Shown in pieces: positions 9,548 through 18,636 of a DNA stretch of 64,000 nt. The stretch is from Vagococcus fessus (GTDB lineage Bacteria > Bacillota > Bacilli > Lactobacillales > Vagococcaceae): NCBI RefSeq assembly GCF_003987565.1, contig NZ_NGJY01000003.1, forward strand, positions 1 to 64,000, read 5' to 3'. The position numbers were made by a program, and so were the translations under genes. The notes below the pieces were generated by a model. That model saw nothing but the letters and a program-made list of their open reading frames with translations, had not been told where the DNA came from and searched no databases. Numbering within the stretch: the stretch's first letter is position 1; each line of letters opens with the position of its first letter.

Positions 9548-12310
9548 ATGAAGAAAAATGATTATCTTGATTATTTAATAAATGAGGGTAGAAAAGCTGA
9601 AGCATTCACCTCTGAAAATTATAAATTTGCAACAACTCAGACTATAGCGGCTATATCTGACCAAAAAGTAACATTGGTTAATCATTACCTCAATAGTTTA
9701 TTTAAAGAAAAAAAATTAGTTAAAATTAATACAAAACCTGTTTTTTATTTACCGGTGAGTTTACTTAAGGAGTTGTTTGGTAAGTATCCTGATAGAGATA
9801 TTTTTTCTAGTTTTAAGGAAGTAGAAAAAGAATGTAAAAGTAATAGTTTAGACCAATTAATCGGAGCTAAGAGAAGTTTATCTGAAGTGTTAAGGCAATG
9901 TAAGGTAGCTTTGAAATATCCGACTAATGGTTTACCTCTACTATTAACAGGTGATACAGGGACTGGAAAAACATTTCTGGTGAAACAATTATATGATTAT
10001 GCTAAAAAAGAAAGTATTTTACCTGAAGAGGCACCATTAGAAATATTTAACTGTGCTGAATATGCCGATAATCCAGAATTATTATCTTCGAAACTGTTTG
10101 GTTATAAGCAAGGAAGTTTCACTGGAGCTTATGAAGATAGAAAAGGAATCATTGATGCTAGTGATGGGGGGATTTTATTCATAGATGAAGTTCACAGGCT
10201 ATCATCAGAGAGTCAAGAAAAGTTATTTTACTTTATAGATGAAGGTAAATATAAGCCTATAGGAGAAAATAAAGAGTGGTCAGAAGCTAAAGTTCGTTTA
10301 GTTTTTGCCACAACTGAAGAGATTGATGACTTTTTACTTGAAACATTTATTAGACGTATTCCAATTGTAACAAAAGTACCATCTTTAGATGCCAGAGGGT
10401 ATCAAGAGAAGAAGGAATTCTTATTGTACTTTTTAAAAAATGAATGTAAGAGTACTAATCGCCCTATCTTTATAAGTAACGAGTTATTTCATTTTTTAGT
10501 AAGATATTCTTATACTGGAAATGTGGGAGAGATGAAAAACTTAGTCAAATCATTAGTAGGAAATGCATTTATTAATTTAGAGAATGATAATGATCCGATA
10601 GATATTAATGTAAGTTACTTACCTAAATCTATGAAAAATGATGCTATAAAATATGTTGATATGTTTAGTGAAGAACGAATAGAGGTATACCCTGATGGAA
10701 CTATCAATGATCCGGATCATAATAAAACACGAAATCTGTTCCTTAAGATGAATGAAAAAATTGTAACTTATAATGAACAGCTCTTGAATGGAAAATACAC
10801 AGGTTCAGAGTATGTCAATAAATGTTTCGATAAATTAGAACAATTGATTACACGTCATAAAAGTCAAAATTTAATTGATCCCAAAGTTCATACTTCTGTT
10901 AAAGATACAATGTCTTATATTAGTACAACGATGTTTGAAAAAAATCAAATTGAATTTAGCCATGAAGCCCAACAGCTTATTGGAGATTATTTAGAATTAG
11001 TTATCTCTGTTAATAAGTATGATGATGTCACAACTTCAGAAGTGGTTGAGATACTATCTATACTTGAAGAAGAGCTTTCTGTACCATCGAGTCATGCTAA
11101 GTTACTAAAAGAATTATTGTGTCAGTTGTTACCTTATTTATCAGATCGGTTAAGCGGATTTGATAGTTTGATGTTTACGATTATTGTGACATATTATTAT
11201 AATGCTTTTTCTATAGATAAAATTCAAGGTGTTATTATTTGTCACGGTCCTACAACAGCAAGTAGTTTGTCTCAAACCGCTAATAAAATGATTGGTGAAC
11301 GTGTTTTTCATGGTATTGATATGGATTTGGATGTATCATTTAATGAAATTACAGCTAAGTTAAAACGTTATTTATCCTTACATGAAACACGTAATGGAAC
11401 TGTGATACTAATAGATATTGGTCATACAGAGGATTTGAGATTGGCTATTCAAGATAGGGTAGAGGGGCCTTTTGCAGTTATTGATAATGTCTCTACAAAA
11501 CTCGCTTTAGATGTTGGTTTTAAAATTATAAATAAAGAAAATATCTCACAATTAGCGTTAAAAGCCTCTGAGAGTCATTATTCAGAGTGTTCAGTGTTTG
11601 AACCAGAGGTACCTAAAGAGAAAGCTTTAATTATTTCATGTCAAACGGGAATTGGAACTGCGAATAAATTAAAAGATATTTTTGAGGAAAACTTGCCCAA
11701 GTCTGCTAATATTCAATTAGTTGTGACAGACTTTAAACATTTGACAACAATGAAAACTAATACAACATTCTTTGCTAGATATGAGGTTCTTGGAAGTATT
11801 GGAACGACAGATCCTAAAATACAAGATGTTCAGTTCTTAGGATTGGATGATATTATGAGTGAAGAAGGAATTAATCATTTATCTCGGATGTTTGATGAGT
11901 ATCTAACAGCAGGTGAGATTCATAATTTGAATAATGGTTTAATGAAGACCTTATCTCTTGAGAATTTGGTAACGATGTTGAGTATCTTAAATCCAGAAAA
12001 AACAATTCAACTGATTACCGAAATGATGGAATTATGGGAAGAGGAATTCCAATTAAGTATTCCAAATAACTTAAGAACAGCTTTATATATTCATATTAGT
12101 TGTATGATTGAGCGTGTTATTACTCGTACGTATGTTGAAAATCATTCAACAGATTTGAGTGAATTTTCTAAAGAGCATGAGTATTTTATTAAAGTAATAA
12201 AAGATGGACTAGCTAAATTTGAATCTATTTATCATGCTGAAGTAGATTTAGGAGAGATTGCTTATTTACATCAATTGTTTAGTTTAAATCTAAATAACTT
12301 CCAATATTAG
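9548..12310 (+). CDS. LevR-type sigma-54-dependent activator with PRD and PTS domains
   Basis: PTS-controlled enhancer-binding activator of the adjacent uronide operon. 920 residues. An N-terminal winged-helix segment precedes an AAA+ domain with Walker A GDTGTGKT (135-142), the sigma-54 contact loop GSFTGA (189-194, a variant of GAFTGA) and Walker B GGILFIDEVHR (207-217). Then come a PRD-like stretch, an EIIA-Man-like domain (GVIICHGPTTASSL), an EIIB-like cysteine motif (ALIISCQTGIGTANKL) and a C-terminal PRD (LYIHISCMIERV). In LevR-type proteins, phosphorylation of PRD histidines by HPr and EIIB sets activity. The frame is open from 9500, but ATG 9548 has AAGGGTGAG before it. An exact -24/-12 promoter follows downstream. 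Confidence 0.92.
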   Translation: MKKNDYLDYLINEGRKAEAFTSENYKFATTQTIAAISDQKVTLVNHYLNSLFKEKKLVKINTKPVFYLPVSLLKELFGKYPDRDIFSSFKEVEKECKSNSLDQLIGAKRSLSEVLRQCKVALKYPTNGLPLLLTGDTGTGKTFLVKQLYDYAKKESILPEEAPLEIFNCAEYADNPELLSSKLFGYKQGSFTGAYEDRKGIIDASDGGILFIDEVHRLSSESQEKLFYFIDEGKYKPIGENKEWSEAKVRLVFATTEEIDDFLLETFIRRIPIVTKVPSLDARGYQEKKEFLLYFLKNECKSTNRPIFISNELFHFLVRYSYTGNVGEMKNLVKSLVGNAFINLENDNDPIDINVSYLPKSMKNDAIKYVDMFSEERIEVYPDGTINDPDHNKTRNLFLKMNEKIVTYNEQLLNGKYTGSEYVNKCFDKLEQLITRHKSQNLIDPKVHTSVKDTMSYISTTMFEKNQIEFSHEAQQLIGDYLELVISVNKYDDVTTSEVVEILSILEEELSVPSSHAKLLKELLCQLLPYLSDRLSGFDSLMFTIIVTYYYNAFSIDKIQGVIICHGPTTASSLSQTANKMIGERVFHGIDMDLDVSFNEITAKLKRYLSLHETRNGTVILIDIGHTEDLRLAIQDRVEGPFAVIDNVSTKLALDVGFKIINKENISQLALKASESHYSECSVFEPEVPKEKALIISCQTGIGTANKLKDIFEENLPKSANIQLVVTDFKHLTTMKTNTTFFARYEVLGSIGTTDPKIQDVQFLGLDDIMSEEGINHLSRMFDEYLTAGEIHNLNNGLMKTLSLENLVTMLSILNPEKTIQLITEMMELWEEEFQLSIPNNLRTALYIHISCMIERVITRTYVENHSTDLSEFSKEHEYFIKVIKDGLAKFESIYHAEVDLGEIAYLHQLFSLNLNNFQY

Positions 12311-12351
12311 TCTCTTACATCCAATAAAAGTGAAAATACATCTAAAAATTA

Positions 12352-12387
12352 AAAAATAAAGCCTATATTATAGGCTTTATTTTTTTT
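12352..12387 (+). terminator. Terminator after the LevR-type gene, abutting the sigma-54 promoter
   Basis: AAAAATAAAGCCTA (12352-12365), loop TATTA, and TAGGCTTTATTTTT (12371-12384), then T to 12387. The last T of the tract is the first base of the TGGCAC -24 element, so terminator and promoter share one nucleotide. Confidence 0.9.
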
Positions 12388-12402
12388 GGCACGCTATTTG
12401 CT
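12387..12402 (+). promoter_or_regulatory. Sigma-54 (-24/-12) promoter of the uronide PTS operon
   Basis: TGGCAC (12387-12392), five bases, TTGCT (12398-12402): an exact match to TGGCAC-N5-TTGCW with GG and GC separated by 10 bp. It lies 42 nt before the first operon gene, and the gene just upstream encodes an activator with a sigma-54 contact loop. No sigma-70 promoter is evident. RpoN must be encoded elsewhere. Confidence 0.9.
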
Positions 12403-12444
12403 TATATATAAAGTGTAAAAAGGAAATGAAGGAGAGACTCACAA

Positions 12445-13623
12445 ATGAAAATTGAGAAATTAGAGAATAGTCATCGTTTTTATCAACAAGGACTAATCAC
12501 TCGTGATGAAATTGAAAAGGCTATGAAACAAGCTTTAGAATTAGTTGATCATAATATGATTAAGTTTGGCGAACGTTTTCCGTGGCCAGCGACTAAACAA
12601 GGCGAATATGTCTTAATGGATAATACAGAATGGACAAACGGTTTTTGGACAGGAATGGTTTGGTTAGCCTATGACGTCACTAGAGATGAAAAATACCGTA
12701 TTCTTGGTGAAAAACATGTTGATAGCTTCCTACACCGTATTGAAAATAAAATAGAAGTAGACCATCATGACTTAGGTTTCTTATATATTCCATCTTGTGT
12801 TAGCGCATACAAATTAACAGGGAATCAAAATGCTAGAAAAGCTGCTTTATTAGCAGCAGATCAATTAGCAAGTCGTTACCAAGAAAAAGGTGGATTTATC
12901 CAAGCGTGGGGCGAATTAGGGGCAGAAGATAACTATCGTTTAATCGTAGATTGCTTATTGAACATCCCACTATTATATTGGGCTGCTGAAGAAACTGGCG
13001 ATTCAAGTTATGTGGATATGGCAAATACGCATTATAAATCAACAGTGGAAACAGCGTTTAGAGAAGATGCGTCAACTTTCCATACTTATTACTTTGACCC
13101 TAAAACAGGTGAACCTGTTAAAGGAATGACACGTCAAGGCTATGCAGATGACTCAAGTTGGGCGCGAGGTCAAGCGTGGGCAATTTACGGGACAGCGTTA
13201 CAATATTATGCGAATAAAGATGAATCAATCTTCCCTGATTTTAAAGCGGTAACAAATTACTTCTTAAATCGTCTACCAGAAGATAATGTTCCTTTCTGGG
13301 ATTTAATCTTTACAGATGGTGATTTACAATCTCGTGATTCATCATCATCAGCGATTGCTGTTTGTGGAATGCACGAAATGTTGAAATATTTACCTGAAAC
13401 AGATCCAGAAAGACAAGTTTATCAACAAAGTATGCACACAATGATGCGTGCAATGATGACAAACTATACTTATAAAGATTTGAATACAGAAAATGCATTA
13501 TTAAGACATGGTGTTTACTCATGGCATTCTGGTAAAGGTGTTGATGAAGGCAATATCTGGGGCGATTACTTCTATTTAGAAGCATTAGTTAGATTTTATA
13601 AAGACTGGGAATTATACTGGTAA
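12445..13623 (+). CDS. ugl: Unsaturated glucuronyl hydrolase, GH88
   Basis: Removes the 4,5-unsaturated uronic acid from the non-reducing end of glycosaminoglycan disaccharides by vinyl-ether hydration. The products are 5-keto-4-deoxyuronate, which KduI takes on, and an amino sugar. 392 residues, typical for GH88. Seen: NTEWTNGFWTGMVWLAYD near 59-76, HHDLGFLYIPSC with the first candidate catalytic Asp, RLIVDCLLNIPLLYWAA with the second, and DDSSWARGQAWAIYG with the substrate-stacking aromatic residues. No signal peptide, so it is cytoplasmic and needs an importer, which the next four genes provide. RBS AAGGAGAG precedes the ATG. It is the first gene after the sigma-54 promoter. Sulfated or unsulfated chondroitin or hyaluronan specificity cannot be told. 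Confidence 0.94.
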   Translation: MKIEKLENSHRFYQQGLITRDEIEKAMKQALELVDHNMIKFGERFPWPATKQGEYVLMDNTEWTNGFWTGMVWLAYDVTRDEKYRILGEKHVDSFLHRIENKIEVDHHDLGFLYIPSCVSAYKLTGNQNARKAALLAADQLASRYQEKGGFIQAWGELGAEDNYRLIVDCLLNIPLLYWAAEETGDSSYVDMANTHYKSTVETAFREDASTFHTYYFDPKTGEPVKGMTRQGYADDSSWARGQAWAIYGTALQYYANKDESIFPDFKAVTNYFLNRLPEDNVPFWDLIFTDGDLQSRDSSSSAIAVCGMHEMLKYLPETDPERQVYQQSMHTMMRAMMTNYTYKDLNTENALLRHGVYSWHSGKGVDEGNIWGDYFYLEALVRFYKDWELYW

Positions 13624-13643
13624 AAAGAAAAGGGGAAATTAAA

Positions 13644-14144
13644 ATGACAGAACCAAATATTAAAATGGTAAGAATTGATGAGCGTTTAATTCACGGACAA
13701 GGACAATTATGGATTAACTCTTTAGGAGCCAACTTAGTTATCGTTGCCAATGATGAAGTGTCAACAAACTCAATTCAACAAACGTTGATGAAGTCACTTA
13801 TTAATAAAAAGATTGGGATGCGTTTCTTTAACATCGAAGAAACATGCGAAAAAATTCATAAAGCATCACCGAAACAATCTATATTCTTAGTATGTAAAGA
13901 TCCAAAAGATGTTTTACGTTTAGTTGAAGGTGGCGTTCCAATTAAAGAATTAAACGTTGGAAATATTCATTTTGCAGAAGGCAAAACAAAGTTATCTAAC
14001 TACATTTCAGTAGGTGAAGAAGATATTGTGGCACTTAAAGCATTAAAAAATAATCATGGGGTTGTATTTAATACTAAGACAACACCACTTGGCGGAGACG
14101 CTGGTGTTGAATTAGATTTAAATGAATATATCGCAAAAAATTAA
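13644..14144 (+). CDS. PTS mannose/fructose/sorbose-family EIIB
   Basis: Cytoplasmic phosphocarrier that passes phosphate from EIIA to the incoming sugar. 166 residues with the EIIB-Man signature VRIDERLIHGQGQ; His17 is the expected phosphorylation site. ATG is preceded by AAAAGGGGA, 20 bp after ugl. It pairs with the EIIC, EIID and EIIA that follow. Its neighbours suggest unsaturated uronyl-hexosamine disaccharides as the substrate. By family analogy it may also phosphorylate the adjacent LevR-type regulator to switch the operon off when substrate is absent (inference). Confidence 0.94.
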   Translation: MTEPNIKMVRIDERLIHGQGQLWINSLGANLVIVANDEVSTNSIQQTLMKSLINKKIGMRFFNIEETCEKIHKASPKQSIFLVCKDPKDVLRLVEGGVPIKELNVGNIHFAEGKTKLSNYISVGEEDIVALKALKNNHGVVFNTKTTPLGGDAGVELDLNEYIAKN

Positions 14145-14164
14145 TTGAATAGGAGGAGTTATCA

Positions 14165-14950
14165 ATGGATGCAACATTGACACAGGGTATTTTAGTTGGT
14201 TTGTTCGCAGCTTTCTGTTTAACAGGACAAATCATGGGGACTTACACTAACAGAGCTATTTTCTTATCATTTGGTGTGGGACTAATTTTAGGAGATGTTC
14301 AAACAGGTTTAATTATGGGGGCAACAGCAGAACTTGCTTTCATGGGATTTGGTGTTGGAGCGGGTGGTACAGTACCGCCGAACCCAATCGGACCTGGTAT
14401 TGTAGGGACTATTATGGCGATTGCACTTAAAGATCAAGGCATGACACCTGAAAAAGCATTAGCATTATCTCTACCATTCGCGGTTATGATTCAATTTATG
14501 ATTACATTTATTTACTCATTAAATGCAGGGTCATTAACACAAGCGAAAAAAGCGTTACTTGAAGGAAATTATAAAAAATTCAAATTGTCATCAAATTTAA
14601 CAGCTATTTTATTTGCAATTTTTGGTTTCGTAGTGGGGTTAGTAGCGACATTAAGTATTGATCTATTACGTAGCTTTGTTGAGATTATTCCACAATGGTT
14701 AATGAATGGTTTATCAGTTGCCGGTGGATTATTACCAGCAATCGGTTTTGCAATGATTTTAAATGTTATGGTTAAAAAAGAATACATTCCAGCATTAATT
14801 TTAGGTTATGTATGTATTTCATATTTAGCTATGCCAGTTATAGGTTTAGCGTTTGTAGGAGCAATTTTAGCATTTAACAACTTCTACAATGGCGGTAACG
14901 GTTCAAGCGAAGAAGAAGAAGGCGAGGAGGTTTTTGAAGATGGAATCTAG
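14165..14950 (+). CDS. PTS mannose-family EIIC
   Basis: Membrane permease subunit, 261 residues with about six to seven hydrophobic segments. Family landmarks are GVGLILGDVQTGLIMGATAELAFMG and GAGGTVPPNPIGPGIVGTIMA in the N-terminal half. It ends in an acidic cytoplasmic tail (SSEEEEGEEVFEDGI). Its last codons contain the ribosome binding site of the EIID gene, and the two frames overlap by 11 bp, so EIIC and EIID are probably translationally coupled, fitting their 1:1 complex. Confidence 0.94.
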   Translation: MDATLTQGILVGLFAAFCLTGQIMGTYTNRAIFLSFGVGLILGDVQTGLIMGATAELAFMGFGVGAGGTVPPNPIGPGIVGTIMAIALKDQGMTPEKALALSLPFAVMIQFMITFIYSLNAGSLTQAKKALLEGNYKKFKLSSNLTAILFAIFGFVVGLVATLSIDLLRSFVEIIPQWLMNGLSVAGGLLPAIGFAMILNVMVKKEYIPALILGYVCISYLAMPVIGLAFVGAILAFNNFYNGGNGSSEEEEGEEVFEDGI

Positions 14951-15752
14951 ACAACCAGTATTACAGCCAAAGGATTATGCTGTTGCAAGCTTACGTTCAT
15001 ATCTTTTACAAAACGGATTTAACTATGGTAACTACCAAGGAACAGGTTACGCAAACTCAATTTTTCCAGCTTTGAAAAAAATCTACAAAGATGATGAGCA
15101 AAAATTACGTGAAGTAACTGCAGGGAACTTAGAGTTTTATAACACTAACCCTCAATTAGTTCCTTTTATTACAAGTATGCAATTAGCTATGTATGATAAT
15201 GGTCAAAGTGAAGAGGATACTCGTGCGATTAAATTTGCTTTAATGGGACCATTATCTGGTATTGGTGATTCATTATCACAATTTGGATTAGCTCCTCTAT
15301 TTTCAACAATTGGTGCAGGGATGGCAATGGACGGTTTAATAGCGGGTCCGATCTTCTTTATCGTAGCAATGTTCGGTATTACATTCGGTATTAGAATGTT
15401 AATGGGTTACTTAGGTTACAAATTAGGTACAAGCGTTATCGATACATTAAGTGAAAAAATGGCATCAATCGTTACAATTGCAACAACAATCGGTGTTACC
15501 GTAATCTCTGGGTTGGCTGTATCCTTTGTTAAAGTTAATTTAGCCTTGGAATACTCAACTACAGTAGAGGGTGAACAACAAGTTGTCGCTTTACAAACAG
15601 TATTTGATAAAATAGCACCAAATATGTTACCAGTCTTGGTTACTGGCGGAATTTATGTTTTAATTAGAAAGTACAAATGGTCAACATATAAATTGATCCT
15701 TTTACTAATCGTTGCCGGAGTTGCGTTATCAGCTCTAGGAATCTTAAAATAA
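14940..15752 (+). CDS. PTS mannose-family EIID
   Basis: Second membrane subunit of the permease, 270 residues. It has the EIID landmarks LRSYLLQNGFNYGNYQGTGYANSIFPALKKIY near the start, LMGPLSGIGDSLSQFGLAPLFSTIGAGMAMDG in the middle, and hydrophobic C-terminal segments. The frame is open upstream to 14889 inside EIIC; ATG 14940 is chosen because GGCGAGGAGG (14921-14930) precedes it by 9 nt and family members start near this point. EIIA follows 16 bp later. Confidence 0.94.
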   Translation: MESRQPVLQPKDYAVASLRSYLLQNGFNYGNYQGTGYANSIFPALKKIYKDDEQKLREVTAGNLEFYNTNPQLVPFITSMQLAMYDNGQSEEDTRAIKFALMGPLSGIGDSLSQFGLAPLFSTIGAGMAMDGLIAGPIFFIVAMFGITFGIRMLMGYLGYKLGTSVIDTLSEKMASIVTIATTIGVTVISGLAVSFVKVNLALEYSTTVEGEQQVVALQTVFDKIAPNMLPVLVTGGIYVLIRKYKWSTYKLILLLIVAGVALSALGILK

Positions 15753-15768
15753 TAGGTAGGTATGAATT

Positions 15769-16215
15769 ATGTTTAATATATGTGTAGTTGGACATGGCAA
15801 TTATCCTGATGGCATGGTTTCAGCGTTAAAATTATTATCAGGAACAGATGAGAATATTACAAAATTTAATTTGAATCAGGAATTAACACATGCTGATTAT
15901 GAGACACAATTAAATGAGTATTTAGATAACTATGATGAAGTTATCGTATTTGCAGATATGACTGGTGGGGCACCTCATCAAATTGCCAGTCGCCTAATTA
16001 TGGAAAAAGGCAAACGTACGCAATATATTATTTCAAGTGCCCCACTTAATTTATTACTAGAAATCGTTATGAAAATTAATCTTCAAGTATTAAATAAAGA
16101 CAATGTTGAAGCTGAATTGCAAAGAAGTTTAGTTGAAGCGAAAGAAGTAATGTTATTATTACCAGAAACTGAAACCTTTGAAGAGGTTGATGAAGAGGAA
16201 GAAGAAGGTATCTAA
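15769..16215 (+). CDS. PTS mannose-family EIIA
   Basis: Takes phosphate from HPr and hands it to EIIB. 148 residues; the EIIA-Man fold starts with NICVVGHGNYPDGM, where His9 is the likely phosphorylation site, and VIVFADMTGGAPHQIAS is the second landmark. The C-terminal tail is strongly acidic (EEVDEEEEEGI), unlike the EIIA of the second PTS at 25067. It ends 2 bp before the YajC-like gene. Confidence 0.92.
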   Translation: MFNICVVGHGNYPDGMVSALKLLSGTDENITKFNLNQELTHADYETQLNEYLDNYDEVIVFADMTGGAPHQIASRLIMEKGKRTQYIISSAPLNLLLEIVMKINLQVLNKDNVEAELQRSLVEAKEVMLLLPETETFEEVDEEEEEGI

Positions 16216-16217
16216 TT

Positions 16218-16487
16218 ATGAAAGATTATTTGCTAATTGCGTTTATTATCTTAATGGTATTGCTGTACTTAGTTGCGATCCCATTAGCAAAGAAAAAGGC
16301 TGCTAAGAAACAACAAGAAACGATACAAGCTTTTCAAAATGAGTTGAAAAAAGGCGATACTGTTATGATGGCAGCTGGTATTATTGGGGTCATTAAAGCA
16401 ATAAATCCTGAGACCATTTCGTTAGAAATTGCTAATCAAACAGTGATTGAGATTGATAAAATGTCAGTGGTTGGCAAAATTAAATAA
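16218..16487 (+). CDS. YajC-like single-pass membrane protein
   Basis: 89 residues with one N-terminal transmembrane helix (LLIAFIILMVLLYLVAIPLA), a basic KKKAAKKQQE linker and a small soluble domain with the YajC pattern LKKGDTVMMAAGIIGVIKAI. YajC is an accessory subunit of the SecDF translocase, but this copy is the sixth gene of a sugar PTS operon, 2 bp after EIIA. From memory, streptococcal hyaluronate PTS clusters also carry such a gene, which suggests a dedicated role with this permease and not general secretion. The family call is good, the role unknown. A terminator follows. Confidence 0.82.
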   Translation: MKDYLLIAFIILMVLLYLVAIPLAKKKAAKKQQETIQAFQNELKKGDTVMMAAGIIGVIKAINPETISLEIANQTVIEIDKMSVVGKIK

Positions 16488-16500
16488 TTAGGTAACTGAG

Positions 16501-16538
16501 AAAGGGTATGGGATATTTTTATCCTATACCCTTTTTTT
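16501..16538 (+). terminator. Internal terminator between the YajC-like gene and the heparinase-like gene
   Basis: AAAGGGTATGGGAT (16501-16514) pairs at all 14 positions (one G-U) with ATCCTATACCCTTT (16521-16534), then T to 16538. No promoter is obvious before the next gene, so readthrough probably sets a lower level of the lyase. Confidence 0.88.
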
Positions 16539-16567
16539 ATAAGAAAACAGTTGAGGAGGATGTTCAA

Positions 16568-18517
16568 ATGAAGCAAGCTGAATTTATAAAAATGATACAC
16601 AAAAATAACTTTGCTAAGACAGCTGAGGCAATTGAAAATGCGGACCATCTTTTAGAAAATAATTTTGTATTTACACATCCTTATGATATGGAACCTTACC
16701 ATAAAATTATTAATATGAAAAAAATCGATTGGCTATATACACCTAATGAAGATGAAGAGTGGATTTTTATGCTAAATCGTCAAGAGTACTTGATTGATTT
16801 ATTAACAGCCTATTATGTGACAGATAAAGATAAGTACTTACTTAAGGCAAAGGACTTAATGTTGGAATGGTTGGTTAATTGTGCAGAGCCTGGTGGCTTG
16901 GCATGGCGTACAATTGATACAGGTATTCGCGTACTGTATTGGTCTGTTTTGTATACAGAATTAAAACAATCAGAATTTTTGAAACCTGAAGAAAAGAAAC
17001 AATTAGATGATGGACTTAAAATGCAAGTTAATTATTTAGATGAGCACTATATAACGAAATATGATTTAAGTAATTGGGGAGTTTTAATTAGTAGTGGGAT
17101 TGTAGTGCTTGCGAATCAGCATCCAGAACTGGTATCTATCGAGAGTTATGAACGAAATGAAGCACGCTTAGTTAAACAATGCCAACTTCAAGTTCAAAAT
17201 TCAGGATTACACTGGGAACAGTCGCCACTTTACTTTATGGAAGTTTGGCGTCAACTTTCTCTAGTCATGTTAAGTTATAAAGAAGTTTTAAATGAGTGCC
17301 CGACAGTTATAACGGAGACAGTTAACCGAATGCTTGAAGTCGCGCCTTATTTTGTAAAACCAAATGGTTATATCTTACAACAAGGGGACACTGATTTAAT
17401 AAAAATAGACGATATGATTCAAACATTTAGTTTGATTTTAGATAAAGAGCTCCCAACACGACATATCGAAAGAGTATGTCTGGATTTATTAGTATTAACT
17501 TTTGACTCGGTAAAGACTAAATTTAAAGTACTAGATATTCAGAAGCGGTTAGGCGAGTTGCAAACAAGTAAGAAGCAAAAGCAATGTATTGATTATGAAA
17601 CAGGGAATTTTTTCTATCACAAAGATTGGGAAGCAGACTCAAGTTTTCTTCATATTTTTAATGGTGTTATCAGTAGTGGACATGGCCATGCTTCTTTAGG
17701 GCATTTTGATTATATGGTAAGTGGGGAAGATGTAATGATTGACCCAGGACGGTACACTTATTGTGAAACTCCAGAGAGACTATTATTAAAAGAAGCGAAA
17801 TCTCATAATGTTCTTGTTATCAATGAAGAGCCGTTTACAGAAATCAAGGATTCTTGGGCATTTAAAAAATCAACCACACCACTTTCTAGTGTTAGTTCTA
17901 CATACAATGATGTGACAACTACACAAATTAGCTATTTAGAAGAACAGTCAACGGGTAATAAATTAGTGACTCGAACTTTTATCTGGTTTCAAAAAGAGGA
18001 ATTATTAATCGTCACGGATCATATAAAAGCTTCCGGACATAATAAAGTAGAGCAATTTTTAAATTTAGGCGAAACGATTACGCCGGAAATTTCTGAGAAG
18101 ATAGTAGTGTTTCGTGGAGATAAAACAACCCTATACACTCATCAAAATTATCAACAAATAAGTAAGGAGGAGTCATTATGGTCACCTACGTATAATAAAA
18201 TGTCAGAAACAACTCGGCTGAAAATGTCTAGTGAATTTGATGGCTCATTTTTTGGTTATACCGTTTATAGCCTAAATAATCAGACCGCTGCTACGTTAGC
18301 TAAAGTTGAACAATCTGCTAATGCAGGGGGTGTTTCTATTGATAAATGTGTGGGAATAAAAGTAACGATAGGCGATAATGAAAAAATAATTAGTTTACAA
18401 CATCAAGATACATTTTCTGGTCATAAGCTTTATTATGTTGAAAATGAAGCGGTGTATGGTAAGGTCACGTTAGTTAACATTGAAAATGGAGTGAGGGATT
18501 ACCAAAGACTGCTGTAA
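16568..18517 (+). CDS. Heparinase II/III-family polysaccharide lyase
   Basis: Predicted oligosaccharide lyase for glycosaminoglycan fragments. 649 residues in two parts: an alpha-helical toroid-like N-terminal half (WRTIDTGIRVLYWSVLY near 117-133, YDLSNWGVLISSGIVVLA near 170-187, LHWEQSPLYFMEVWRQ) and a beta-rich C-terminal heparinase II/III-like half (SSGHGHASLGHFDYMVSGEDVMIDPGRYTY). The SNWG and GHGHASLG motifs hold the likely catalytic Asn, Tyr and His. There is no signal peptide, so it should act in the cytoplasm on imported oligosaccharides beside ugl. ATG 16568 follows TTGAGGAGGATG; the longer frame from 16508 begins inside the terminator and is rejected. Confidence 0.9.
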   Translation: MKQAEFIKMIHKNNFAKTAEAIENADHLLENNFVFTHPYDMEPYHKIINMKKIDWLYTPNEDEEWIFMLNRQEYLIDLLTAYYVTDKDKYLLKAKDLMLEWLVNCAEPGGLAWRTIDTGIRVLYWSVLYTELKQSEFLKPEEKKQLDDGLKMQVNYLDEHYITKYDLSNWGVLISSGIVVLANQHPELVSIESYERNEARLVKQCQLQVQNSGLHWEQSPLYFMEVWRQLSLVMLSYKEVLNECPTVITETVNRMLEVAPYFVKPNGYILQQGDTDLIKIDDMIQTFSLILDKELPTRHIERVCLDLLVLTFDSVKTKFKVLDIQKRLGELQTSKKQKQCIDYETGNFFYHKDWEADSSFLHIFNGVISSGHGHASLGHFDYMVSGEDVMIDPGRYTYCETPERLLLKEAKSHNVLVINEEPFTEIKDSWAFKKSTTPLSSVSSTYNDVTTTQISYLEEQSTGNKLVTRTFIWFQKEELLIVTDHIKASGHNKVEQFLNLGETITPEISEKIVVFRGDKTTLYTHQNYQQISKEESLWSPTYNKMSETTRLKMSSEFDGSFFGYTVYSLNNQTAATLAKVEQSANAGGVSIDKCVGIKVTIGDNEKIISLQHQDTFSGHKLYYVENEAVYGKVTLVNIENGVRDYQRLL

Positions 18518-18555
18518 AAAATAAAGGAAGTTATTATTCAAACGTCTAACTCAAA

Positions 18556-18584
18556 TTGACAAACAAAACTAAAGCTTATACTAT
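18556..18584 (+). promoter_or_regulatory. Promoter of the GntR gene
   Basis: TTGACA (18556-18561), 17-bp spacer, TACTAT (18579-18584). TATACT at 18577 is an alternative -10 with a 15-bp spacer. It starts about 50 nt before the GntR start codon and makes the regulator a unit separate from the lyase. Confidence 0.7.
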
Positions 18585-18636
18585 AAGGGATAGAAATCAA
18601 AGAGATGTATGAGAGAGCAAGCAAGGAGAGTTCCTG

